This document shows, in pieces, positions 42,777 to 51,701 of a stretch of 64,000 bases of DNA (within the stretch, counting starts at the first letter, position 1; every line of letters starts with the position of its first letter). The notes under the pieces are model-generated. The model was not told the DNA's origin. It searched no databases and saw nothing but the letters and a program-made list of their open reading frames with translations. The DNA is taken from NCBI GenBank assembly GCA_002340985.1, contig DDNC01000023.1, positions 601 to 64,600 of the forward strand. Reading direction: 5' to 3'. The DNA is from Firmicutes bacterium UBA2530. Its GTDB lineage: Bacteria; Bacillota; Clostridia; Tissierellales; Sedimentibacteraceae. The position numbers and the translations under genes were made by a program.

Positions 42777-43706
42777 TCAATCCCTTAAGGCCTTGCCTGT
42801 CAAATGCAGGAAAACAGCCTCAAGATTTGGCTTTTTAACGTCAATTGATTCAATAAACCATCCGTTTTCGGTTATTTTAGCAATAATTTCCGCTGTAAGT
42901 GCAGTAGAGCCGCTTACAAATAAAACAATCATATCCTCGTTCAGCCTGCCTTCATATACTCCCTTGATTTCTTTAAGCGCACTTAGCACGCTATCATTCA
43001 TTGTGTTAAGCTTGATATTAATCTGAGTTTTTTCTTTTACGAGGTCAATAAGCTCCTGCTTATTTCCGGATGCTATGATTCTCCCTTCATCCATGATGCA
43101 TATTTCATTGCACAGATACTCCACCTCTTCCATGTAGTGGCTGGTATAGATAATTGTCATTTCCTGCCTGTTAAGCTCCAGCACCGTATCCAGTATATGG
43201 TTCCTCGACTGAGGATCAATTCCCACTGTTGGTTCATCCATAATCAAAATCTCAGGCTTGTGCAATAGTGCCGCGCCTATGTTAATCCTGCGTTTCATTC
43301 CGCCTGAGTATTTGTCAACTCTATCCTTCAGCCTGCCGTTCAATCCTATTACATCAGAAACTTCTGCTATCCTTTTTTTCAGTTCCGCACCCCTGAGTCC
43401 GTACACGCTGCCCCAGAATGACAAATTTTCATATCCTGACAGTGTGGGATAAAGAGCTATATCCTGTGGAACTACTCCAAGATTTTTCCTTATGATTTCC
43501 GGATTGGACAATATGCTTTTACCCTCAAGAAACACATCTCCGCTGTCAGGCTCCAGCAATGTTGATATTACTGATATTGTAGTTGATTTACCTGCACCGT
43601 TCGGTCCAAGAAGGCCAAACACCTGCCCCCTGCTGACCTCAAAGCTTACTCCTTCAACAGCCTTCACATGATTAAAGCTCTTATATAAATTTTCTACCCT
43701 AAGCAT
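42777..43706 (-). CDS. ABC transporter ATP-binding protein
   Basis: A 309-residue ATPase of the DrrA/CcmA exporter group. All motifs are canonical: Walker A GPNGAGKST, Q-loop VVPQDIALYP, signature YSGGMKRRINIG, Walker B ILIMDEPTVGID and the H-loop TSHYMEE. A C-terminal extension of about 90 residues is typical of the DrrA branch. The start at MLRVENLYKSF is preferred because AAGAGGTG precedes it and the family begins there; an upstream in-frame ATG adds a basic octapeptide. It lies ten bases after the lipoprotein gene and heads the exporter block. Confidence 0.94.
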   Translation of the reverse strand: MLRVENLYKSFNHVKAVEGVSFEVSRGQVFGLLGPNGAGKSTTISVISTLLEPDSGDVFLEGKSILSNPEIIRKNLGVVPQDIALYPTLSGYENLSFWGSVYGLRGAELKKRIAEVSDVIGLNGRLKDRVDKYSGGMKRRINIGAALLHKPEILIMDEPTVGIDPQSRNHILDTVLELNRQEMTIIYTSHYMEEVEYLCNEICIMDEGRIIASGNKQELIDLVKEKTQINIKLNTMNDSVLSALKEIKGVYEGRLNEDMIVLFVSGSTALTAEIIAKITENGWFIESIDVKKPNLEAVFLHLTGKALRD

Positions 43707-43716
43707 TCTGCACCTC

Positions 43717-44694
43717 TTATTCCTTATCAAACAGGGATTTCATAACATCAGGTATTTCTTTCGCATTATCTGCTTTAATTGAATTTTTATCATTAAGAAC
43801 CGGAAAATCAAATACTTGCTCCCTGTTTATGTCCCAGTTTTTAACGTTTAATTTATAGTCCGCTTCTCTGATTATGAGGCTTTTATCCTCTGCCTTTATG
43901 TGAAATTCTATATCTTCACTTACTATATATCCGTCAATATCAACCAAGGCCACATATTTAAAATTTTCTACGCTGTAATTTTCTGCATTGTCTCTTAAAA
44001 GCTTTATAACATCCTCAAAGGATTTTTTATTTTCTTTTGATCTGTATTCTTCATAGAGCTGTTTGAGATTAGTGTCCTTTGAAATGGAGTCCACTGTATC
44101 CGAAAATAGCGATTTTATCTGCTGGCTGCTCAATGTTATTGAATACTCGGATGTCTTGACTTCACCGTCAGGAGTTGTCAATATAATATCCTTTCCCCGA
44201 AATACATTCTCCTCGTTCATCAGCTCAACCCATTTTTCCGAAATAGCCTTCATTGTGGATTCAGATATAATCTCTCCGTTTAATTTACTCTCTTCAATTG
44301 CAGATGAATTATTTACTTCATTCATCCTCATGTACTTCCCTGCAACGGGGAGCTTCATAATTATTTCTCCGTTGTTAAAATACAGGTCGTAATCAAATCC
44401 CAGACCTCCAAAATTGATATAGCTTCTGAATATGCTTTTCTTTGCTTCTTCATCAAATGCCACATTGAAGCTTCCCTTCATATCCTTGTAATAATCTAAT
44501 TCCCTTATTGTCTCAGCCGACATACCTTCGGTATTGATGTCCACATTGGACGAAAATTCCACCTGTGTCTGACCTCTTGTTATTTGTTCTGTCTTTTCCA
44601 ATGCCTTTTTATATTCCGCGAGATTATTCGTGTTGCACGCCGTAAGCGATAGCATAAGAACAAGTGTCAATGCTAAACACACAATTTTTTTCAT
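43717..44694 (-). CDS. exported lipoprotein (DUF6612/LppX-like)
   Basis: A 325-residue secreted lipoprotein. The signal MKKIVCLALTLVLMLSLTAC ends in a lipobox with cysteine 20. The rest is a beta-rich acidic domain with NVDINTEGMSAETIRELDYY and VDIDGYIVSEDIEFHIKAED, resembling the LolA/LppX-like fold seen in Firmicute lipoproteins annotated DUF6612; the family call is tentative. It is co-directional with and ten bases before the ABC exporter genes, suggesting that it binds the substrate or the lipid-linked cargo outside the membrane. A dyad TGACT-TT-AGTCA lies upstream and may be the target of the neighbouring response regulator. Confidence 0.8.
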   Translation of the reverse strand: MKKIVCLALTLVLMLSLTACNTNNLAEYKKALEKTEQITRGQTQVEFSSNVDINTEGMSAETIRELDYYKDMKGSFNVAFDEEAKKSIFRSYINFGGLGFDYDLYFNNGEIIMKLPVAGKYMRMNEVNNSSAIEESKLNGEIISESTMKAISEKWVELMNEENVFRGKDIILTTPDGEVKTSEYSITLSSQQIKSLFSDTVDSISKDTNLKQLYEEYRSKENKKSFEDVIKLLRDNAENYSVENFKYVALVDIDGYIVSEDIEFHIKAEDKSLIIREADYKLNVKNWDINREQVFDFPVLNDKNSIKADNAKEIPDVMKSLFDKE

Positions 44695-44790
44695 ACTGCA
44701 CCCCTTTAATGAATTTTATTTTATATTCAGTATAAACAACTGCGACCTGGATTTATAGTATCTGAAATCACAAATAAATGAATTATAATG

Positions 44791-44802
44791 TGACTTTAGT
44801 CA
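44791..44802. promoter_or_regulatory. candidate response-regulator binding dyad
   Basis: Perfect inverted repeat TGACT-TT-AGTCA about 100 bases before the lipoprotein start. It resembles the ACT-N-AGT dyads of VraR/LiaR-type regulators; the adjacent regulator is of that class. Confidence 0.4.
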
Positions 44803-45453
44803 TTAAATAAGGTTATTTTTAACCGCAAAAACAGCCAGTTGTGTTCTGTCTCTCATATCCAGCTTTATAAGAATTCTTGTTATGTGATTTTTTACCGTAC
44901 CCTGACTTAAAAATAATTGTTCTGATATTTCCTTGTTATTTCTGCCGTCCGCAATCAACCTGCATATTTCGATTTCTCTTTCTGTCAACAGATTGAGCCT
45001 CGGATCAATAATTTTATCCACAGTTTCATTAGCAAGCTGTGCAAACTTGTCTATGACCTTCGCAGCTACCTCCTGCTGAATAAGTCCGCCCCCACTGAAT
45101 ACACTGCGCACAGCACAGGCTATTTCAGAAGGTGGTGCATCCTTCAGCATATATCCCGAAGCTCCGTTTTTTAAGGCGTCATATATGTATTTATCGTCGT
45201 TGAAGGTTGTGAGCACAATGACCTTAATTTCAGGAAAATCTCTTTTTATCATTGAGGTAGCCTCAACACCATTTAATTCTGGCATCTGTATGTCCATCAG
45301 AACTACATCCGGGCGCCTTATTCTGCACAGCTCATATGCTTTTCTTCCGTTATTCGCCGTTCCCGTTATCTCTATATCATCTTCCGCTCCCAATATAAGC
45401 TTCAGACCTTCTGTCAATATATCCTGATCATCTGCCAGCAATACCTTAATCAT
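44803..45453 (-). CDS. NarL/LuxR-family response regulator
   Basis: A 216-residue response regulator. The receiver domain has acidic residues LLADDQD and the phosphoacceptor aspartate in PDVVLMDIQMPELNG (about residue 54), with conserved threonine VIVLTTF and lysine YMLKDA. The C-terminal LuxR-type helix-turn-helix is LTEREIEICRLIADGRNNKE to SQGTVKNHITRIL. It is encoded 18 bases after its cognate histidine kinase and probably activates the lipoprotein-ABC genes immediately downstream. GGGAGAT precedes the ATG. Confidence 0.95.
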   Translation of the reverse strand: MIKVLLADDQDILTEGLKLILGAEDDIEITGTANNGRKAYELCRIRRPDVVLMDIQMPELNGVEATSMIKRDFPEIKVIVLTTFNDDKYIYDALKNGASGYMLKDAPPSEIACAVRSVFSGGGLIQQEVAAKVIDKFAQLANETVDKIIDPRLNLLTEREIEICRLIADGRNNKEISEQLFLSQGTVKNHITRILIKLDMRDRTQLAVFAVKNNLI

Positions 45454-45471
45454 AATATCTCCCTATAAATT

Positions 45472-46620
45472 TTATTTGCGTAGATATCCGCTTACTATAA
45501 ACCCGTTTTCGGATTTGAATTCCACATCACCGTTCAGTTCCTTAACTCTCTCTCTGATTCCTCTCATTCCGTATCCCTCTGCTATATCATCAGTCCCTCT
45601 GCCGTTGTCTCTTATTACAAAACGTACAACATCATCTAAATAATTAATTTCAGCCGATATTTCAGATGCCTTTCCGTGCCTCACAGCGTTTGTCATGGCC
45701 TCCTGCAGAATATGGTATATTGCATTAAATATCTTCTGATTATCCGGCATAGTTCCTTCTATTTTCAGGCCAATGGCTGTTCCCGTACTCTCTGAAAATT
45801 TCTCAGCAACCTCCCGAAGTGCGGCTGCCGGAGAAGAAGACTGTCCGGCTCCTCTCAGAGTTTCAACTACTTCGCGTATACCGGAAAGATTGTCCTTTGC
45901 TGCCTTTACAGAATCTGCAATGAGTTCCTGTGCCTTTGGCGAATCTGTCATGAGATAATGTTCCGCCATCTGAAGCTGCATTATGAGAGCAGTCATGCTG
46001 TGCCCTAAGTTATCATGAATATCCCTTGCTATTCGGTTCCGTTCTTCCACTGCCGAAAGCCTTTGTACCTCGTCTGTGTATTCCTTCAGCTTTTTGTGAG
46101 CATCAAGAAGCTCCCTGTACAACATATCCTTTTTTTCTTTTTCCTGCCTGTTGTGCTGTGCAAATATTGCAACAATTAAAATAAGTATACTTATTGTAAA
46201 AAAGAAAACCATTTGAGATATACTTGAAAGATTGAATCTGAAGTAAGTAAGATATATGAATTTAACCATGGAAACAAGAATATCTGCTATTCCGATTATT
46301 ATTCCATGTTTGATTTCCAATGTGACAGCTGCTTCGAAAAGAAGGATTATGTAAAATGAATGAAGAAAATAGTTAATAAGGAGTCTTGAGTTGGTTTCTA
46401 AAATATATATTAGAACTAAATCTACGGCAAAAAGTGCAAAATAAAATCTTCCTTTTTCATTTATAAAATATTTAAGTATATTATTTGCAATAAAAAATAA
46501 AAATACTGAAATCAGAATAAACAGCCTCTGCTGTTGTGCGTTTTCAAAATAAGCTGCCAATATGAACAATATTGATAAAATTAGGATTTTAAGAATACAA
46601 AACCATTTGTTCTTTTCCAT
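45472..46620 (-). CDS. NarL-type sensor histidine kinase
   Basis: A 382-residue membrane kinase. The N-terminal 155 residues contain about six hydrophobic segments with almost no extracellular loop, so sensing is probably within the membrane, as in intramembrane kinases of the LiaS/DesK sort. A short coiled coil leads to HisKA_3 (RNRIARDIHDNLGHSMTALI, phospho-histidine in DIHDNLGH) and the HATPase domain with EAMTNAVRHGKA, DNGRGTDD and YGMRGIRERVKEL. It is upstream of its response regulator. It lies only 60 bases after kamE, separated from it by a terminator. GGAGGTA precedes the ATG. Confidence 0.93.
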   Translation of the reverse strand: MEKNKWFCILKILILSILFILAAYFENAQQQRLFILISVFLFFIANNILKYFINEKGRFYFALFAVDLVLIYILETNSRLLINYFLHSFYIILLFEAAVTLEIKHGIIIGIADILVSMVKFIYLTYFRFNLSSISQMVFFFTISILILIVAIFAQHNRQEKEKKDMLYRELLDAHKKLKEYTDEVQRLSAVEERNRIARDIHDNLGHSMTALIMQLQMAEHYLMTDSPKAQELIADSVKAAKDNLSGIREVVETLRGAGQSSSPAAALREVAEKFSESTGTAIGLKIEGTMPDNQKIFNAIYHILQEAMTNAVRHGKASEISAEINYLDDVVRFVIRDNGRGTDDIAEGYGMRGIRERVKELNGDVEFKSENGFIVSGYLRK

Positions 46621-46640
46621 ATAGTACCTCCGTCCATTAA

Positions 46641-46666
46641 AATAAGGAAGGTTACCCTTCCTTATT
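46641..46666 (-). terminator. terminator of the kdd-kam operon
   Basis: AATAAGGAAGG and CCTTCCTTATT form a perfect 11-bp stem with a four-base loop, then TTTT context on the minus strand, 15 bases after the kamE stop. Confidence 0.85.
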
Positions 46667-46680
46667 ATGTCAGTATATAA

Positions 46681-47439
46681 CTATATCAGATTTCTTTCAA
46701 CTATTTGTTTTACGACAAATGTTGCAACGTGGTTTGCAAAGCTTCCTGAACCGAAGCCTGCATCATAGCCAAGCTCCTGAGCCAGGTCATGTGAAATACG
46801 CGGACCTCCGCATACAAGAACGATCTTGTCTCTCAGGCCTTCGGCTTCAATCATTTCAACCAATTGTGTAAGATTTGCAATATGCACATCCTTTTGAGTT
46901 ACAACCTGTGAAACCAGTATTGCATCGGCTTTAAGGTCTATTGCTCTTGCAATAAGCTCCTCATTTGGAACCTGGCTGCCCATGTTTATAGCTTCTATTC
47001 CCTTGTATCTCTCAAGTCCGTAATTTCCGTCAAAGCCCTTCATGTTCATGATTGCATCGATACCAACAGTGTGTGCGTCAGTACCTGTACATGCTCCAAC
47101 TATTACAACAGGTCTCTTGATATTTTCCCTTATATATTCTTCCACTTCATCCCTGTCCATGAATTCAATATCTACCTTGGGAACCTCAACTGTTGTATAG
47201 TCAACTGTATGAGTGCATTTTCCATACATTACAAAGTAGGTATATCCTATGCCAAGGTCTTTTGAATAAACTACAGCAGGTTCATCAAATCCCATTTTTG
47301 CTGCAAGCTGTCTTGCTGCTTCACTTGCCTCATCTCCGTATGGTACAGGCAATGTAAAGCTCATCTGAACCATACCGTCATTCAGAGTATCACCATAAGG
47401 CTTTATTTTCGTTAAATCAACTTTCTGAGTATTTTCCAC
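46681..47439 (-). CDS. kamE: lysine 5,6-aminomutase beta subunit
   Basis: KamE carries the adenosylcobalamin-binding domain of lysine 5,6-aminomutase, which moves the terminal amino group of beta-lysine or D-lysine from C6 to C5. The base-off B12 motif is TDAHTVGID (D-x-H-x-x-G, about residue 133), followed by the Rossmann-like blocks DAILVSQVVTQKDVHIANLT and VLVCGGPRISHDLAQELGYD. The N-terminal dimerisation region starts VDLTKIKPYGDTLNDGMVQM. The start is GTG at 47439, overlapping the kamD stop as TAGTG, with GGAGGTGA six bases before. Length 252 is usual. It needs PLP supplied through KamD and is reactivated by KamBC. Confidence 0.96.
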   Translation of the reverse strand: MENTQKVDLTKIKPYGDTLNDGMVQMSFTLPVPYGDEASEAARQLAAKMGFDEPAVVYSKDLGIGYTYFVMYGKCTHTVDYTTVEVPKVDIEFMDRDEVEEYIRENIKRPVVIVGACTGTDAHTVGIDAIMNMKGFDGNYGLERYKGIEAINMGSQVPNEELIARAIDLKADAILVSQVVTQKDVHIANLTQLVEMIEAEGLRDKIVLVCGGPRISHDLAQELGYDAGFGSGSFANHVATFVVKQIVERNLI

Positions 47440-48995
47440 TACCTGTCACCTCCCAGCATTAAATCTATGAATGGATTAACATATTGCTCGTTCTTTTCAA
47501 CAACACCTTCAAGACCCTTTCCTCCGGTGAAGCCTCTTTTTACTCCGCCGAATTTTCCCTGCTCGATTGTGCTGAATATTCCTTCTTTTTCAATATCTCT
47601 CAGCAGCTCCTCAGCCTTAGCCAGAACCTCCTGAGCTCTCTTCTGTATAATTCCGTCTTTTTTGAACTCAACTTCCTCACCGATATCCTTGGCATTTGTG
47701 AAAATGTATTTCGCATTTTCAATAGAAAGCATTCTGTCCTGAAGATGAGGTGTATGAATTGCTTCAGTAGGCATTCCTAAAAGCTGAATTCCCTGGTGTG
47801 TCCATATAGATATGAAGTTGAACAGCGCATCCTGCAAATGTCCCTTGAATATATTTCCTGTCATGAACTTCGTAGGAGGCATGTATTTCAACGGAGCCTT
47901 AGGGAATATTTCTCTTGCCATCTGTGCCTGAGCAAGCTCCAGCAAAAATCCGTTTTCCACTGATGGATTCATTTCAAATGCATGACCCAGACCCATTTGT
48001 TCTTCAGGTATTCCTGCCTTTAGTGCGTACTGCTCATTTATAAACTGTGATGCAAGTACTGTATGCGCTTCTTCAACAGCATCTGCTGTTGTAAGGTAGT
48101 TGTCCTCACCTGTATTTATGATTATTCCGGCAAAGCCGTTTATAATTCTTGAGAAATATTGGTCTACCAATGTTCTCTGCATGTTGATATCTCTGAATAG
48201 TATTCCGTAAAGAGCATCGTTGAGCATTACATCCAGTCTTTCAATAGCTCCCATTGCTGCTATTTCAGGCATACAAAGACCTGAGCAGTAGTTGCACAAA
48301 CGGATGTATCTTCCTACCTCCTGACCAACGTCGTCAAGAGCCTTTCTCATTATTCTGAAGTTCTCCTGAGTTGCAAATGTACCGCCGAAGCCTTCTGTTG
48401 TTGCTCCGTAAGGAACATAGTCCAGCAAGCTCTGTCCTGTTGTTCTAATAACGGCTATTACATCTGCTCCCTGTCTTGCGGCAGCCTGAGCCTGAATAAT
48501 GTCTTCAAAAATATTTCCTGTGGCAACAATTACATACAGGTATGGCTTTCTGCCTTCACCTATTGTATTGATGTACTCATTTCTTTTTTCTCTGTTGCTC
48601 TTTATTTTTTCAACAGTTTTTTCTGCTGTCTTGTAAATTGCGTCAATAATTTTATTTTCATCAGCTATTGGCAGCTTTGTGATTTCTATTTCTCCTGTGC
48701 TTACCGCTTCCGCGATTTCCTGAGGTGTCTTGCCTGTCTGCACCATTGCGTTTCCTATCCAGAATGCAGCTCCCTTTGACAATCCGCCTCCTTCTTTAAT
48801 GCTGTCTACAAGCACATTTGGCAGCGGTTTTTCGATTTCATCCACACCGTCAATGCCCATGAGTCTTGCAACTGTTCTTTCAACCGCAACAGTTGTGTTT
48901 TTGTCTATAAACTGCTGCGTACTTTCTGCTATGCGTGCTGCAGCTGAACGTGCGCTTTGAATGAGCTCCGGATTTAAATTTAACTTGCTCTCCAT
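47439..48995 (-). CDS. kamD: lysine 5,6-aminomutase alpha subunit
   Basis: A 518-residue PLP-binding TIM-barrel subunit that forms the active site with KamE. Family hallmarks are AAARIAESTQQFIDKNTTVA near the start, DVIAVIRTTGQSLLDYVPYG, YIRLCNYCSGLCMPEIAAMG and PPTKFMTGNIFKGHLQDALF. The reaction is radical-based and cobalamin-dependent, converting L-beta-lysine to 3,5-diaminohexanoate in lysine fermentation. AAGGAGGAA precedes the ATG. It lies 15 bases after kamC and is translationally coupled to kamE. Nothing in the sequence suggests loss of function. Confidence 0.97.
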   Translation of the reverse strand: MESKLNLNPELIQSARSAAARIAESTQQFIDKNTTVAVERTVARLMGIDGVDEIEKPLPNVLVDSIKEGGGLSKGAAFWIGNAMVQTGKTPQEIAEAVSTGEIEITKLPIADENKIIDAIYKTAEKTVEKIKSNREKRNEYINTIGEGRKPYLYVIVATGNIFEDIIQAQAAARQGADVIAVIRTTGQSLLDYVPYGATTEGFGGTFATQENFRIMRKALDDVGQEVGRYIRLCNYCSGLCMPEIAAMGAIERLDVMLNDALYGILFRDINMQRTLVDQYFSRIINGFAGIIINTGEDNYLTTADAVEEAHTVLASQFINEQYALKAGIPEEQMGLGHAFEMNPSVENGFLLELAQAQMAREIFPKAPLKYMPPTKFMTGNIFKGHLQDALFNFISIWTHQGIQLLGMPTEAIHTPHLQDRMLSIENAKYIFTNAKDIGEEVEFKKDGIIQKRAQEVLAKAEELLRDIEKEGIFSTIEQGKFGGVKRGFTGGKGLEGVVEKNEQYVNPFIDLMLGGDR

Positions 48996-49010
48996 AATTC
49001 CTCCTTGAAA

Positions 49011-50603
49011 TTAATCGTTTATATATCTTTCTGCATCTATAATTATTTCCTCATAAATTCCTGCCATCTTAGCTATTTTAATAGCGTCCTTTGGTATATC
49101 CTTTTGATACTTTACCTCAATCAATCTGTAGTCCATATATTCAGCTATCTGGTCTATGTTGTTTATCTTAAATAAATCAGCCTCACCAGGAAGAACAAGC
49201 CCTGCAACCTGTAAATTTTGCACGTCTTCATCGTTAGCTACATTGTCATAATGGGTTGTCAGCACTGTTATGCAATTCTTATTTTTCAGATAATTCACCA
49301 CTGCCTTCGTAATTGCATAACCTTCCTTTGGATTGGTACCTCCTGCCAGCTCGTCAATTAAAATAAGGCATCTTTTTTCAGAATAATCCAACGCTTCTTT
49401 TAAGTTAACAATTTCGGCTCCAAAGGTACTAAGTCCTTTTTCAATGGACTGATCATCTCCAACAGATATAAAAATATGCTCAAAGAGACACAGTCTTGCA
49501 TATTCACACGGAATAAACATTCCATATGCAGCCAATGCAGCAATCTGGCCAATCATCCTTAGACTTACTGTTTTTCCGCCCATATTTGCGCCTGTAATAC
49601 AAACTGCATTTTTTCTAAGGCTCAAATCAACCGGCACATATGTTTTGTGCTTTTCTTTAAGGCTTTTTTCAAGCTTCAGGTTTCTTCCGGATTTTACAGT
49701 TATCTCAAGATCCTGTGTTATCTCCGGCTCAACAGAATTTGTTTTCTGAGCGTAATTTGCTCTTGCAATCAAATAGTCTGTTTCACCGATTACATTTATA
49801 TTGTCTGTTATTGTGGCGTGATATTCCTTTATTTTCTCAGAAATTCTCTGTCTTATGAGGAATTCCTCTTCTTCTTCCTCATTCCTCAGATGCTCAAGCT
49901 CCTGCTCAAGCCCGTCAATTTCTTCGTTATTTTTTATTTTAAAAATAACATTCAGATAGTTTTCGCCGGAAACTCTCAAATTGCCTTCCTTTGAGAGCTC
50001 TTCCGCTTTTTCTTTATTAGACTTGCTCACGGTTACCTCATCCTTGAGGTTTAGCTTTACGTCATATTTTTTTTCTATTGTTTCTTTAATTGCCTTTTTT
50101 AATACCGCAATATTCTTTTCTGCCTGCTTCTTTTTTAATCTTATGTCTTTTAGCTTTTCGGAATATTCGTCATAGATATAAAATGTGTTGAGCTTTTCGT
50201 GAGCGGGATCCAGCAGCTCATAAAGCTGCGGCATGGGTGTTAATTTTAAATCATCCATTCGAAATGTCTTTAAAACCTTCTCCAATCTTTCTGTCTGAAT
50301 GAGAAAGTTTTTTACTTCAAACAGTTCAACCTCGTCCAACACCTGATTTTTTTTCGCCCTGTCTATTGTCTCATATATGTTTTTTACATGTTTGAGAACA
50401 TCAATGATATCTCGCCTTTTGGAGCTTTCAATAAATGCCCTTATTTTATTGAACGCGTTTCTGAGATCTGCCTCTTGACCTCTCTTAAAAGGCTTTGCTT
50501 CCTGTTTCTTCTTGATACCATATTCCGTAATGGGCTTAACCTCATTAAAAATATAATCAAAGTTTATATTTTTAACCGTGCTTTCCGTCATAAATTCAGT
50601 CAA
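49011..50603 (-). CDS. kamC: lysine 5,6-aminomutase reactivase ATPase (MutS-like)
   Basis: A 530-residue ATPase resembling the C-terminal half of MutS. After an alpha-helical coiled-coil region (about 100-290) comes domain V with Walker A GANMGGKTVSLRMIG (about 345), ISVGDDQSIEKGLSTFGAEI, Walker B CLILIDELAGGTNPKEG and TVLTTHYD. In lysine-fermentation clusters this protein with KamB removes damaged cobalamin from the aminomutase so that it can be reactivated. The start is probably TTG at 50603, overlapping the kamB stop codon by four bases; an ATG four codons later is possible but lacks a ribosome-binding site. Absence of mismatch-binding domains argues against DNA repair. Confidence 0.88.
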   Translation of the reverse strand: MTEFMTESTVKNINFDYIFNEVKPITEYGIKKKQEAKPFKRGQEADLRNAFNKIRAFIESSKRRDIIDVLKHVKNIYETIDRAKKNQVLDEVELFEVKNFLIQTERLEKVLKTFRMDDLKLTPMPQLYELLDPAHEKLNTFYIYDEYSEKLKDIRLKKKQAEKNIAVLKKAIKETIEKKYDVKLNLKDEVTVSKSNKEKAEELSKEGNLRVSGENYLNVIFKIKNNEEIDGLEQELEHLRNEEEEEEFLIRQRISEKIKEYHATITDNINVIGETDYLIARANYAQKTNSVEPEITQDLEITVKSGRNLKLEKSLKEKHKTYVPVDLSLRKNAVCITGANMGGKTVSLRMIGQIAALAAYGMFIPCEYARLCLFEHIFISVGDDQSIEKGLSTFGAEIVNLKEALDYSEKRCLILIDELAGGTNPKEGYAITKAVVNYLKNKNCITVLTTHYDNVANDEDVQNLQVAGLVLPGEADLFKINNIDQIAEYMDYRLIEVKYQKDIPKDAIKIAKMAGIYEEIIIDAERYIND

Positions 50604-51628
50604 TCAAAATCACCGCCTGACACTACATCTACTATTTTAACCCCGGGAATATATTTTTTCATTTCTGATTTGAAAATCTCACTGTCAAAAAAATACCCTG
50701 CCGGAGATACGGGATTAAGGGTTACAGCTATTACATTCACGCTGTTTACGGTTTCAACCGTCAGACCCTTTCTCCTAAGCTCGTTCCACACATTTATGTC
50801 TGTGAACAGCTTTGTTCCGTCTTCAATTATTATTTTAATGCCTCTTAAAAATTTATTTTCACCTATATCTTTTAACAGGGAGGTGGTCACAGCGCCCCTG
50901 ATGTACACATATTCCGCATTTTCATCGATCAGCTCGCTTATTTTCTTGCCTCCGGTTATGCTTGTTGCAATATCAGGTACAATTACACTTCCCGTATTCT
51001 GTATAATACAGGTTTTTCTGTGTTTCTGTATGATTTTTCTCACATCGCTTCCCGCTTGAGCAAGATTGAAGCATTCAACGGAATGCGCGGTTTTTTCCAA
51101 AACCTTTTTCATATCCCTGCTCAATACCGCTCCTGCCGCAACGATACATGCATCTGTCACCGCAGGAGATGAAACAGCCTTTCTGTCAATTGCCCCATCA
51201 ATAAAAACAACCTGAGCTCCGTGATGTCTCAGCCGTTCTGCCACATACTTCATATCAGCAGTGCTTACAGGTCCGGCAATCTGTATATTGCCTCTCTGTC
51301 TTACCTTGACAATTACGACTTCACCCATCGGAGTAGGTATTCCTGTTGTTTCTAATATCTCTGTCTTTGCTTCAGAAAGCATAAGAGCCTTTTTGGCCGT
51401 AGCCGCATACATTCCTTCAGCTACCATAATCGTCGGCTTCTGGGTCTGTGTTACAAGGTCCACACTTTCACCGTCTCTGCCTGTTGAAGTTATACCTATA
51501 TTTAAACCTGAATTTTCTGCCTCTTCTATGAGATAATTGAGGGTGACAGTCTTGCCTGAATTCTTTGCAAGCCCTATGATTGAAACAGTGTTGTAATTAT
51601 TTTGACTGATTATATCAATTAATCTCAT
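50600..51628 (-). CDS. kamB: lysine 5,6-aminomutase reactivase subunit
   Basis: A 342-residue protein that partners KamC in aminomutase reactivation. It begins with a P-loop segment (VSIIGLAKNSGKTVTLNYLI, about residues 16-35). STGRDGESVDLVTQTQKPTI follows, a pattern shared with MobB-like GTP/ATP-binding proteins, then PTPMGEVVIVKVRQRGNIQI and VVFIDGAIDRKAVSSPAVTD. The second half has no recognised domain. Its identity rests largely on position between kamA and kamC in a complete kam operon; by sequence alone it would be an uncharacterised nucleotide-binding protein. AGAGGG precedes the ATG; its stop overlaps the kamC start. Confidence 0.85.
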   Translation of the reverse strand: MRLIDIISQNNYNTVSIIGLAKNSGKTVTLNYLIEEAENSGLNIGITSTGRDGESVDLVTQTQKPTIMVAEGMYAATAKKALMLSEAKTEILETTGIPTPMGEVVIVKVRQRGNIQIAGPVSTADMKYVAERLRHHGAQVVFIDGAIDRKAVSSPAVTDACIVAAGAVLSRDMKKVLEKTAHSVECFNLAQAGSDVRKIIQKHRKTCIIQNTGSVIVPDIATSITGGKKISELIDENAEYVYIRGAVTTSLLKDIGENKFLRGIKIIIEDGTKLFTDINVWNELRRKGLTVETVNSVNVIAVTLNPVSPAGYFFDSEIFKSEMKKYIPGVKIVDVVSGGDFD

Positions 51629-51657
51629 ATGCCCTCTTTTATACTAACCGCCGCAAA

Positions 51658-51679
51658 GAATCTCACCTCAGCGAGATTC
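51658..51679 (-). other. hairpin between kamA and kamB
   Basis: GAATCTC and GAGATTC close a stem over an eight-base loop; only TTT follows on the minus strand. It may be a partial terminator or RNA-processing site that lowers expression of kamBCDE relative to kamA. Confidence 0.5.
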
Positions 51680-51701
51680 CTTGCATTGGAAGGTTTTTTA
51701 T

